This document shows positions 1-5,411 of a stretch of DNA of 5,411 bases, piece by piece. The DNA lies in assembly GCA_029256035.1 (NCBI GenBank), contig JAQSYR010000098.1:1-5411 (forward strand). The letters are read 5' to 3'. The notes beneath the pieces were generated by a model. That model saw nothing but the letters and a program-made list of their open reading frames with translations. It was not told where the DNA came from and searched no databases. This DNA is from Anaerocolumna sp. (GTDB lineage Bacteria > Bacillota > Clostridia > Lachnospirales > Lachnospiraceae). The stretch's first letter is position 1. Each line of letters starts with the position of its first letter. Made by a program: the position numbers and the translations under genes.

Positions 1-2245
1 ATCAGGTCAATATCGCCAGGGTAATCAGACATCTGGAGATGGCCAGTCACGTTATCCTAGAACAAATCAAAATACTGGGGCACAAGGCGGCAGACCATAT
101 AATAATTCAAACCAACAGGGCAGACCAAATCAATCAGGCGGTTATAATAACCAAAACAGATCCCCACGACCTGATGGAGGTGGATATCAAAACAGAAGTT
201 ATGGTGGCCAAAATGGTGGAATGTTTAATAAAGATGAAGGTGAAGATAACAAGAAGGGTAACTTCCGCAGTGCTTCTAAAACAGCAAAACCTAAAAGTTT
301 AGATGCACCAATCGGTATGTCTAGAAGTGACTCTGTTACGAATAGAAATAGCAGAGTTAATAAAAATACTAAAAACAACTACAATAGAAAAGATATCGAT
401 AAAGATATCATGGATGAAGAAATCAAAAAACCGAAAAAAGGTCAGTTTATTATGCCAAAACCGATTCCGGTTCAGGATAATAAAGATGATGAAGTAAAGA
501 CAATTATAATTCCAGAAATTTTAACAATTAAAGAGTTGGCAGATAAAATGAAAATGACTGCTTCAACTTTAGTTAAGAAATTATTTTTAGCTGGTAAAAT
601 GGTTTCCATTAATTCTGAAATTACCTTTGAAGAAGCAGAAGAAATTGCAATTGAATATGAAATTATTGCAGAGCTGGAACAAAAAGTAGATGTGATTGAA
701 GAACTTCTTAAGGAAGATGATGAGGATCCCACAACATTTGAAAAGAGACCACCCGTTGTTTGTGTTATGGGGCATGTTGATCATGGTAAAACTTCATTAC
801 TAGATGCAATTCGTGAAACCCACGTAACATCTCATGAGGCAGGTGGAATTACACAGCATATAGGTGCTTATGTGGTTGACATTAACGATGAAAAAATCAC
901 TTTCCTTGATACACCTGGACATGAAGCATTTACATCCATGCGTATGAGAGGTGCACAATCCACAGATATCGCAATCCTTGTAGTAGCTGCTGATGATGGT
1001 GTAATGCCTCAAACAGTAGAAGCTATAAGCCATGCAAAGGCTGCTGGTATACAAATCATTGTGGCAATCAATAAAATTGACAAAGCCAGTGCTAACATTG
1101 AAAGAGTAAAACAGGAATTAACAGAGTATGAATTAGTAGCAGAAGATTGGGGTGGCGATACAGTATTTGTACCAGTATCAGCTCATACAAAAGAAGGAAT
1201 TGATCAATTACTTGAAATGATCCTTTTAACAGCTGAAATGCTTGAACTTAAAGCAAATCCAAATAGAAATGCCAGAGGTATTGTAATTGAAGCTGAATTA
1301 GATAAAGGAAGAGGTCCTGTTGCTACCATTCTTGTTCAAAAGGGTACTCTGCATGTGGGTGATTCCATTGCCATTGGTTCCGCATACGGTAAAGTTAGAG
1401 CAATGATGGATGACCAGGGAAGAAGAGTAAATGAAGCAACTCCTTCTACACCAGTAGAAATACTTGGCCTTCATGATGTACCAGATGCTGGTGAAATATT
1501 TATGGCAACAGATAACGAAAAAGAGGCTAGAGCAATTTCTGAAGCTTATGTTTCTCAAGGAAGAGAAAAACTACTTGCAGATACAAAAGCAAAATTATCT
1601 TTAGATGGGTTATTCTCTCAGATAAAGGCCGGTAACATTAAAGAATTAAACATTATTGTTAAAGCTGACGTTCAAGGTTCAGTGGAAGCTGTAAAACAAA
1701 GTTTATTAAAATTAACCAACGATGAAGTTGCTGTTCGTATAATTCATGGTGGTGTAGGTGCAATTAATGAATCTGATGTTACACTTGCAAGTGCTTCCAA
1801 TGCTATTATTATAGGATTTAATGTTCGTCCTGATAATACAGCAAAGGATACAGCAGATAGAGAAAAAGTAGATGTTAGATTGTATCGCGTCATCTATAAT
1901 GCCATCGAAGATGTGGAAGCGGCTATGAAGGGAATGCTAGACCCTACATTCGAAGAAAAAGTTATTGGTCATGCAGAAATCAGACAGATATTTAAGGCTT
2001 CCGGTTTAGGTACTATTGCTGGATCTTATGTTCTGGATGGTAAGATAACAAGAGGTTGTTCCGCCAGAGTGCTTCGAGATGGTGTTGTAGTATTTGATGG
2101 AGCATTAGCTTCTGTTAAGAGATTTAAAGACGATGTGAAAGAAGTAGCATCTGGATATGAATGTGGTCTTGTATTTGAAAAATTTAATGATGTTAAAGAA
2201 TTTGACCAGGTAGAACTTTATATTATGCAGGAAATACCTAGATAA
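1..2245 (+). CDS. infB: Translation initiation factor IF-2 (5' end missing)
   Basis: GTPase that brings fMet-tRNA to the 30S subunit and promotes 50S joining; cytoplasmic. The frame is open from base 2 and 747 residues are visible, so the true start lies upstream. Order in the visible part: low-complexity Gly/Asn/Gln/Arg leader (1-73), Lys/Asp/Asn-rich linker (74-170), IF2_N-type helical domain (about 171-228), and G domain with G1 GHVDHGKT (257-264), G3 DTPGH (303-307), G4 NKID (357-360) and G5 SAH (393-395). Then come the beta-barrel domain II (about 424-520), domain III (about 533-650) and C-terminal domain IV, which binds initiator tRNA (about 654-747). All GTPase motifs are intact. The Met at 221 has no convincing ribosome binding site and is only an internal codon. 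It is followed by rbfA after an 89-nt gap. Family identity is certain; the full length is unknown. Confidence 0.98.
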   Translation, partial: SGQYRQGNQTSGDGQSRYPRTNQNTGAQGGRPYNNSNQQGRPNQSGGYNNQNRSPRPDGGGYQNRSYGGQNGGMFNKDEGEDNKKGNFRSASKTAKPKSLDAPIGMSRSDSVTNRNSRVNKNTKNNYNRKDIDKDIMDEEIKKPKKGQFIMPKPIPVQDNKDDEVKTIIIPEILTIKELADKMKMTASTLVKKLFLAGKMVSINSEITFEEAEEIAIEYEIIAELEQKVDVIEELLKEDDEDPTTFEKRPPVVCVMGHVDHGKTSLLDAIRETHVTSHEAGGITQHIGAYVVDINDEKITFLDTPGHEAFTSMRMRGAQSTDIAILVVAADDGVMPQTVEAISHAKAAGIQIIVAINKIDKASANIERVKQELTEYELVAEDWGGDTVFVPVSAHTKEGIDQLLEMILLTAEMLELKANPNRNARGIVIEAELDKGRGPVATILVQKGTLHVGDSIAIGSAYGKVRAMMDDQGRRVNEATPSTPVEILGLHDVPDAGEIFMATDNEKEARAISEAYVSQGREKLLADTKAKLSLDGLFSQIKAGNIKELNIIVKADVQGSVEAVKQSLLKLTNDEVAVRIIHGGVGAINESDVTLASASNAIIIGFNVRPDNTAKDTADREKVDVRLYRVIYNAIEDVEAAMKGMLDPTFEEKVIGHAEIRQIFKASGLGTIAGSYVLDGKITRGCSARVLRDGVVVFDGALASVKRFKDDVKEVASGYECGLVFEKFNDVKEFDQVELYIMQEIPR
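11..220 (+). repeat. Degenerate tandem repeat of 14-15 codons in the IF-2 leader
   Basis: The visible first 73 residues of IF-2 contain 17 Gly, 12 Asn, 12 Gln, 8 Arg and 6 Tyr, no Lys, and only two acidic residues. Tyr falls at 4, 18, 33, 48 and 62, a spacing of 14-15. Four of the five units have Asn four residues after the Tyr, and the first three continue with Gln, giving a pattern Y-x3-N-Q followed by a Gly-rich end. At DNA level only short words survive, such as GGCAGACCA at 89-97 and 119-127. The segment is predicted to be disordered. Its function is unknown, and it probably continues upstream of the window. Confidence 0.6.
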
Positions 2246-2251
2246 TTTAAT

Positions 2252-2260
2252 TGTTATAAG
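2252..2260 (+). promoter_or_regulatory. Possible extended -10 promoter element before rbfA
   Basis: TG-T-TATAAG fits the extended -10 pattern TGnTATAAT with one mismatch. No acceptable -35 box lies 16-18 bases upstream. If used, transcription would begin near 2266-2268, at the foot of the hairpin described next. AT-rich DNA yields such matches by chance, so this is weak. Confidence 0.2.
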
Positions 2261-2265
2261 GCATT

Positions 2266-2297
2266 GGTGAGTGTGAAACTTAAAGTTTCACACCACT
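2266..2297 (+). repeat. Strong inverted repeat (hairpin) in the infB-rbfA gap
   Basis: GTGTGAAACTT (2271-2281) and AAGTTTCACAC (2283-2293) are perfect reverse complements around one base; as RNA this is a 10-bp stem with a UAA loop. With A2270 bulged, 2266-2269 (GGTG) can pair with 2294-2297 (CACT), the last pair being G-U. No T-run follows on either strand, so it is not a typical intrinsic terminator. It may be an RNA processing or stability element, a protein-binding operator, or one copy of a dispersed genomic repeat. Confidence 0.75.
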
Positions 2298-2305
2298 AAT
2301 TGACA

Positions 2306-2320
2306 TACGTAATTTACGTA
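2306..2320 (+). repeat. Second inverted repeat just before the rbfA ribosome binding site
   Basis: TACGTAA (2306-2312) and TTACGTA (2314-2320) are perfect 7-bp arms around a single T. The element ends four bases before the GGAG of rbfA. With so small a loop an RNA hairpin would be weak; a dimeric DNA-binding protein site is equally possible. TTGACA (2300-2305) directly precedes it but has no matching -10 box at 16-18 bases. Confidence 0.5.
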
Positions 2321-2324
2321 GATT

Positions 2325-2328
2325 GGAG
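2325..2328 (+). promoter_or_regulatory. Ribosome binding site of rbfA
   Basis: GGAG sits six bases before ATG 2335. The TTG at 2323, which would add four residues, overlaps this site, so the ATG is the better start. Confidence 0.85.
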
Positions 2329-2334
2329 CCAAAT

Positions 2335-2709
2335 ATGAGAAAAAACAGTATTAAAAATACCAGAATTAACGGAGAAGTTCAGAGAGAATTAAGTAATCTT
2401 ATAAATCGTGAGATTAAAGATCCAAGAATTAATCGTATGACATCCGTTGTGGCGGTAGAAGTGGCACCTGATTTAAAACATGCAAAAGTTTATATCAGTG
2501 TACTAGGTGATGAAGAATCTAGAAAATCTACTATAGCAGGGCTAAAAAGCGCTGCACCTTTTATGAGAAGCCAGTTGGCAAAAACTATTAATCTTCGCAA
2601 TACACCGGAATTGGACTTTGTTTTAGACCAATCCATTGAATATGGTGTAAATATGTCCAAACTTATTGACAGTCTTAATAGCAGTAGTGAAGGAAAAAAC
2701 CAAGAATAA
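2335..2709 (+). CDS. rbfA: 30S ribosome-binding factor A
   Basis: Small KH-type protein that binds the immature 30S subunit and helps late 16S rRNA maturation, including processing of its 5' end; cytoplasmic. It has 124 residues, normal for the family. The signature REIKDPRI (25-32), the strand with DLKHAKVYISVLGD, and LRNTPELDF (87-95) are diagnostic. The tail SSSEGKNQE looks disordered. Where most RbfA proteins have the Ala-x-Gly kink between the two KH helices, this one reads Ala-Ala-Pro (73-75), followed by FMRSQLAK. The start is ATG 2335, chosen because GGAG lies six bases before it. It stands between infB and nrnA; the ylxP gene found between infB and rbfA in Bacillus is not here. Confidence 0.96.
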   Translation: MRKNSIKNTRINGEVQRELSNLINREIKDPRINRMTSVVAVEVAPDLKHAKVYISVLGDEESRKSTIAGLKSAAPFMRSQLAKTINLRNTPELDFVLDQSIEYGVNMSKLIDSLNSSSEGKNQE

Positions 2710-2770
2710 CACTATTTTTATGTTAGAGAACAAAAGAGGAAGAATACTTTTCCCTGGGTGGGTGTATAAA

Positions 2771-2776
2771 AGAAGG
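2771..2776 (+). promoter_or_regulatory. Ribosome binding site of nrnA
   Basis: AGAAGG lies nine bases before ATG 2786. It is a moderate match with slightly long spacing, but it is better than anything before the in-frame ATGs at 2666 and 2720. Confidence 0.6.
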
Positions 2777-2785
2777 TTGGGTTGT

Positions 2786-3748
2786 ATGGAAAAAATTTTA
2801 TATGAAATCAAAGACGCAAAATCAATTGGAATTTCAGGTCATATCAGACCAGATGGAGACTGCATCGGATCCTGTATGGCCTTGTATTTTTATTTAAAGC
2901 AGAATTTAAGTAAAGATGTGGTAATAGATATTTATTTAGAGCCCATACCAAAGGAATATAAACTTTGGGAAGAAACAACATTGATTAAACAGGAAAATGA
3001 TCAGAAAATAGTTTATGATTTATTTATTTCCCTGGATAATGGAAGTTTAGAGCGACTAGGGTTTTCAAAAGTGTTTTTTGAAACTGCGAAACGAACCATG
3101 GATATCGATCACCATATTAGTAATAATAGATTTGCAGATGTCAATCATATCATAGACACTTCAAGTTCAACCTGTGAAGTTTTGTTTGATTTATTTGAAG
3201 AAGATAAAATTGATAAAAAAACTGCAGAAGCGCTTTACCTTGGAATTGTTCATGATACAGGAGTATTTAAACATTCCAATACTTCTTCAAAAACTATGAA
3301 AATAGCAGGAAAATTAATAGAAAAAGAAATTCCATTTTCTAAAATAATAGATGAAACATTTTTTCAAAAAACTTATGTTCAGAATCAGATTTTAGGCAGA
3401 TGTTTATTAGAAAGTTATTTAGTACTGGAAGGAAAATGTATTATCTCTGCTGTAAGTCAGAAAACATTGGAGTTTTATCATGCAGTTCCTTCTGATTTGG
3501 ATGGAATTATCGACCAGCTCAGGGTTACAGATGGGGTTGAAGTTGCAGTATTAATTCACGAAACTGGCTTTCATCAATATAAAGTAAGTATGCGTGCCAA
3601 TGGTGATATAGATGTAAGAAAAATTGCAGAAAATTTTGGCGGCGGTGGGCATATAAAAGCAGCCGGCTGTACCTTAAAAGGTACGCTACATGATGCTATT
3701 AATAATCTTATTTTTTATATTGATCATCAATTATCCTATAGGAGATAA
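2786..3748 (+). CDS. nrnA: DHH/DHHA1 phosphoesterase, NrnA-type nanoRNase / pAp phosphatase
   Basis: Members of this family use two Mn ions to degrade 2-5-nt RNAs; many also convert 3'-phosphoadenosine 5'-phosphate (pAp) to AMP. The product has 320 residues, the usual length. N-terminal DHH domain: motif I H19-x3-D23-x-D25 followed by IGS, motif II Asp84 (LDNGS), motif III D108-H109-H110, and motif IV HDTG (156-159). The C-terminal DHHA1 domain carries GGGGHIKAAG (285-294), the substrate-binding loop. All expected metal ligands are present. The frame is open upstream into rbfA (ATGs at 2666 and 2720), but those lack a ribosome binding site, and the family usually has about 18 residues before the first His, as from 2786. 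It lies between rbfA and truB, and its stop is four bases before the truB start. Whether RNA or pAp is the main substrate, or a cyclic dinucleotide as in related DHH enzymes, cannot be told from sequence. Confidence 0.9.
   Translation: MEKILYEIKDAKSIGISGHIRPDGDCIGSCMALYFYLKQNLSKDVVIDIYLEPIPKEYKLWEETTLIKQENDQKIVYDLFISLDNGSLERLGFSKVFFETAKRTMDIDHHISNNRFADVNHIIDTSSSTCEVLFDLFEEDKIDKKTAEALYLGIVHDTGVFKHSNTSSKTMKIAGKLIEKEIPFSKIIDETFFQKTYVQNQILGRCLLESYLVLEGKCIISAVSQKTLEFYHAVPSDLDGIIDQLRVTDGVEVAVLIHETGFHQYKVSMRANGDIDVRKIAENFGGGGHIKAAGCTLKGTLHDAINNLIFYIDHQLSYRR
3740..3745 (+). promoter_or_regulatory. Ribosome binding site that fixes the TTG start of truB
   Basis: AGGAGA sits in the last codons of nrnA, directly before its TAA (3746-3748). 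Measured from AGGAG (3740-3744), the spacing to TTG 3753 is eight bases. No other start codon nearby has such a site. Confidence 0.85.
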
Positions 3749-3752
3749 AATC

Positions 3753-4655
3753 TTGATTAATGGTATTATAAATGTTTATAAAGAAAAAGGATATACCTCT
3801 CATGATGTAGTAGCTAAACTGAGGGGTATATTAAAACAAAAAAAAATCGGACATACAGGTACCTTAGATCCAGATGCCGAAGGAGTTTTACCTGTATGTC
3901 TTGGTAATGGTACGAAATTATGCGATATGCTGACAGATAAAAGTAAAACCTATGAAGCAGTTTTACTTTTAGGAAGAGTTACGGATACACAAGATATCAC
4001 AGGGGTTACCTTAAGATCTGGTGAGGTTCACGTAAGTAAAGAAGAAATTGAAGAGGTAATACTAAGCTTTGTTGGTGAATATGATCAATTACCGCCCATG
4101 TATTCTGCCATTAAAATTGGTGGAAAGCGCTTATATGAATTAGCAAGAGAAGGCAAGGAAATTGAGCGTGAAACAAGAAAAGTATGGATACATAATATCC
4201 AAATTTTAAATTTTGACCAAGAAAATTATGAAGTTAAAATGCTAGTTGATTGTTCCAAAGGAACCTATATAAGAACCTTATGTCATGATATTGGTGAAAA
4301 GCTTTCTTGTGGAGGTTGTATGAAAAGTCTAATAAGGATTAGAGTTGGACAATTTGACAGAAGCAACAGTTTAACATTAGAGAATATAAGAGAAAAATTG
4401 GAACAAGGCCAGTTACAGGAATATATTATTCCTGTTGATACTATGTTCCCTGAAGATACAAAAGTTACAGTATCCGAAGAAAATAGTAAGTATTTGTATA
4501 ATGGGAATATCATTGAAAAGAAACAACTAACAGACCCTTTCCTATCTGAATGTACAAATCAGGTAAGAGTTTATGACTGGCAAGGGGTATTTGTCGGAAT
4601 TTATCAGTATGACACAGTAACAAAAGCGTTTAAACCTTTTAAAATGTTTTTGTAA
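3753..4655 (+). CDS. truB: tRNA pseudouridine(55) synthase TruB
   Basis: Isomerises U55 in the T loop of tRNAs to pseudouridine; cytoplasmic. From TTG 3753 the protein has 300 residues and begins M-I-N-G-I-I-N-V-Y-K, the usual TruB beginning. The catalytic motif HTGTLDPDAEG gives catalytic Asp39. PPMYSAIK (114-121) and KGTYIR (169-174) with the following LCHDIGEKL are the other family signatures. The C-terminal TruB_C/PUA-like part runs from about 228 to 300. Upstream in-frame ATGs at 3690 and 3693 lie inside nrnA, lack a ribosome binding site and would add a greasy leader unknown in TruB. The start is four bases after the nrnA stop, with the ribosome binding site inside nrnA, so translation is probably coupled. 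An A9 run (3838-3846) lies just before the catalytic motif. ribF follows after 19 bases. Confidence 0.96.
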   Translation: MINGIINVYKEKGYTSHDVVAKLRGILKQKKIGHTGTLDPDAEGVLPVCLGNGTKLCDMLTDKSKTYEAVLLLGRVTDTQDITGVTLRSGEVHVSKEEIEEVILSFVGEYDQLPPMYSAIKIGGKRLYELAREGKEIERETRKVWIHNIQILNFDQENYEVKMLVDCSKGTYIRTLCHDIGEKLSCGGCMKSLIRIRVGQFDRSNSLTLENIREKLEQGQLQEYIIPVDTMFPEDTKVTVSEENSKYLYNGNIIEKKQLTDPFLSECTNQVRVYDWQGVFVGIYQYDTVTKAFKPFKMFL

Positions 4656-4659
4656 CTAC

Positions 4660-4666
4660 AAAGGAG
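4660..4666 (+). promoter_or_regulatory. Ribosome binding site of ribF
   Basis: AAAGGAG, a near-perfect site, lies eight bases before ATG 4675 in the 19-nt truB-ribF gap. It fixes the start of ribF. Confidence 0.9.
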
Positions 4667-4674
4667 TAATAGGC

Positions 4675-5411
4675 ATGGATTATATTGCAGAAACAACTAA
4701 CTTTAAACTTCATAATTCAGTCGTAACACTTGGCAAATTTGATGGTATACATAGAGGGCATCAACTCTTGCTAAATAAAGTACTAGAGCAGAAAAAGATT
4801 GGTTTACAATCTGTTATGTTTACTTTTGCATATCATCCAAGCAATCTGTTTTCCGATAAAGAAATTGAACAGATTTATACAGAAGAAGAAAAAAAGTATT
4901 TATTGGAGAAAAGCGGGCTGGATGTTCTCATTTCCTATCCTTTTACGGAAGAAACGGCTTCCATGGAGCCAGAAGATTTTATTAAGAAGGTATTAATTGA
5001 TAAAGTAGATGCTAAAATGATTGTAGTTGGAACAGATTTTCGATTTGGACATAAAAGAAGAGGTGATGTTTCATTACTTCAGAAGATGTCAGAGCAATGG
5101 GGTTATGAACTAATTGTTTTTGATAAAATGAAATTAGATGACCGGGTAGTAAGCAGTTCCTATATTCGCAGTGAAATTGCCCAGGGTAATATGGAACATG
5201 TAAACGAATTATTAGGCTCACCATTTACTGTAATAGGAGAGGTTTTGCATGGACGAAAAATAGGAAGAACCCTTGGTTTCCCAACAACAAATCTTATCAC
5301 CCCTTCCAATAAGCTTTTACCACCTAATGGCGTATATGTTTCTCATACAATTATTAATGGAATAAAGCATCCTGGAGTTACCAATATTGGTTATAATCCC
5401 ACCGTTGGTGA
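4675..5411 (+). CDS. ribF: Bifunctional riboflavin kinase / FAD synthetase (3' end missing)
   Basis: Makes FMN from riboflavin and ATP, then FAD from FMN and ATP. 245 complete codons are visible with no stop; the family is usually about 305-315 residues, so some 60-70 are missing. The N-terminal FAD synthetase domain shows GKFDGIHRGHQ (20-30) with the nucleotidyltransferase signature H26-x-G-H29. It also has GTDFRFG (119-125), and SSSYIRS (160-166), the equivalent of the ISSTxIR-like motif. The riboflavin kinase domain starts near residue 180 (VIGEVLHGRKIGRTLGFP) and holds P203-T-T-N206, the PTAN-type ATP/Mg motif with Thr for Ala. GVY and TNIGYNPTVG, the usual core of the flavokinase barrel, follow. 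No FMN riboswitch is seen before it; it appears to be read through from truB, as is common in Firmicutes. Confidence 0.96.
   Translation, partial: MDYIAETTNFKLHNSVVTLGKFDGIHRGHQLLLNKVLEQKKIGLQSVMFTFAYHPSNLFSDKEIEQIYTEEEKKYLLEKSGLDVLISYPFTEETASMEPEDFIKKVLIDKVDAKMIVVGTDFRFGHKRRGDVSLLQKMSEQWGYELIVFDKMKLDDRVVSSSYIRSEIAQGNMEHVNELLGSPFTVIGEVLHGRKIGRTLGFPTTNLITPSNKLLPPNGVYVSHTIINGIKHPGVTNIGYNPTVG

Noticed and set aside
140..152. Small palindrome GGTTAT-A-ATAACC in the infB leader
   Set aside because: Explained by Gly-Tyr-Asn-Asn codons in a low-complexity region.
221..223. ATG as the start of infB or as an internal start of a short IF-2 form
   Set aside because: The infB frame is open from base 2 upstream, and the bases before this ATG (GGTGG with almost no spacing) are Gly codons rather than a well-placed ribosome binding site. 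Short IF-2 forms are known in E. coli, but nothing here supports one.
39..302. An 87-codon open frame on the + strand over the infB leader
   Set aside because: It is out of frame with infB, which is open through the whole stretch with typical composition and leads straight into the IF2_N and G domains. No ribosome binding site and no recognisable protein.
472..732. Minus-strand Ser-rich open frame over infB
   Set aside because: Reverse image of Glu/Asp-rich infB codons; no ribosome binding site or family resemblance. Other minus-strand frames at 587-784, 800-1054, 1298-1558, 2623-2811, 4283-4513 and 5012-5224 are rejected for the same reason.
2266..2297. Hairpin read as an intrinsic terminator after infB
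   Set aside because: No run of T follows the stem on either strand, and rbfA follows directly.
2323..2325. TTG as the start of rbfA
   Set aside because: It overlaps the GGAG that serves ATG 2335, and it has no ribosome binding site of its own.
2300..2328. TTGACA at 2300-2305 as a promoter -35 box
   Set aside because: Perfect hexamer, but 16-18 bases downstream falls on the TTGGAG of the rbfA ribosome binding site, with nothing like TATAAT.
3669..3684. Palindrome GTACCTT-AA-AAGGTAC inside nrnA
   Set aside because: It lies wholly in the coding DHHA1 tail with good codons, has no T-run, and is of a size expected by chance in a few kilobases; kept only as a note.
4799..4996. A 65-codon + strand frame within ribF
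   Set aside because: Shadow of ribF, whose own frame carries all the diagnostic motifs across this stretch.

Overview
The window is a same-strand (+) translation and RNA-metabolism gene cluster from a low-GC Gram-positive bacterium, most likely a clostridium of the Lachnospiraceae type. The taxonomic guess rests on AT-rich codon use (Arg mostly AGA), strong AGGAG-type ribosome binding sites, a TTG start codon, an IF2 with a long Gly/Asn/Gln/Arg-rich leader, and the gene order infB-rbfA-nrnA-truB-ribF. Family assignments are secure; the taxon is an inference.

Layout: 1-2245 is infB without its 5' end (747 codons visible before the stop). 2246-2334 is an 89-nt gap holding two perfect inverted repeats and a weak extended -10 candidate. 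2335-2709 is rbfA. 2786-3748 is a DHH/DHHA1 phosphoesterase of the NrnA type. 3753-4655 is truB, starting at TTG four bases after the nrnA stop. 4675 to the window end is ribF without its 3' end; it has no stop inside the window but is an unmistakable bifunctional FAD synthetase/riboflavin kinase. There is no stretch over 300 bases without a gene, and I saw no tRNA, rRNA, mobile element, CRISPR array or intrinsic terminator.

The genes share a theme: IF2 places initiator tRNA on the 30S subunit, RbfA matures the 30S subunit, TruB makes pseudouridine 55 in tRNA, NrnA degrades nanoRNA and/or pAp, and RibF makes FMN and FAD. The short gaps and the lack of terminators suggest one long transcript, probably the downstream part of a nusA-infB operon.

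This is mainly an ordinary conserved region, and I found no evidence of an undescribed system. The points worth a second look are a degenerate tandem repeat with Tyr about every 15 residues in the IF2 leader, the paired inverted repeats before rbfA, a Pro in place of the conserved Gly of the RbfA kink motif, and the TTG start of truB.
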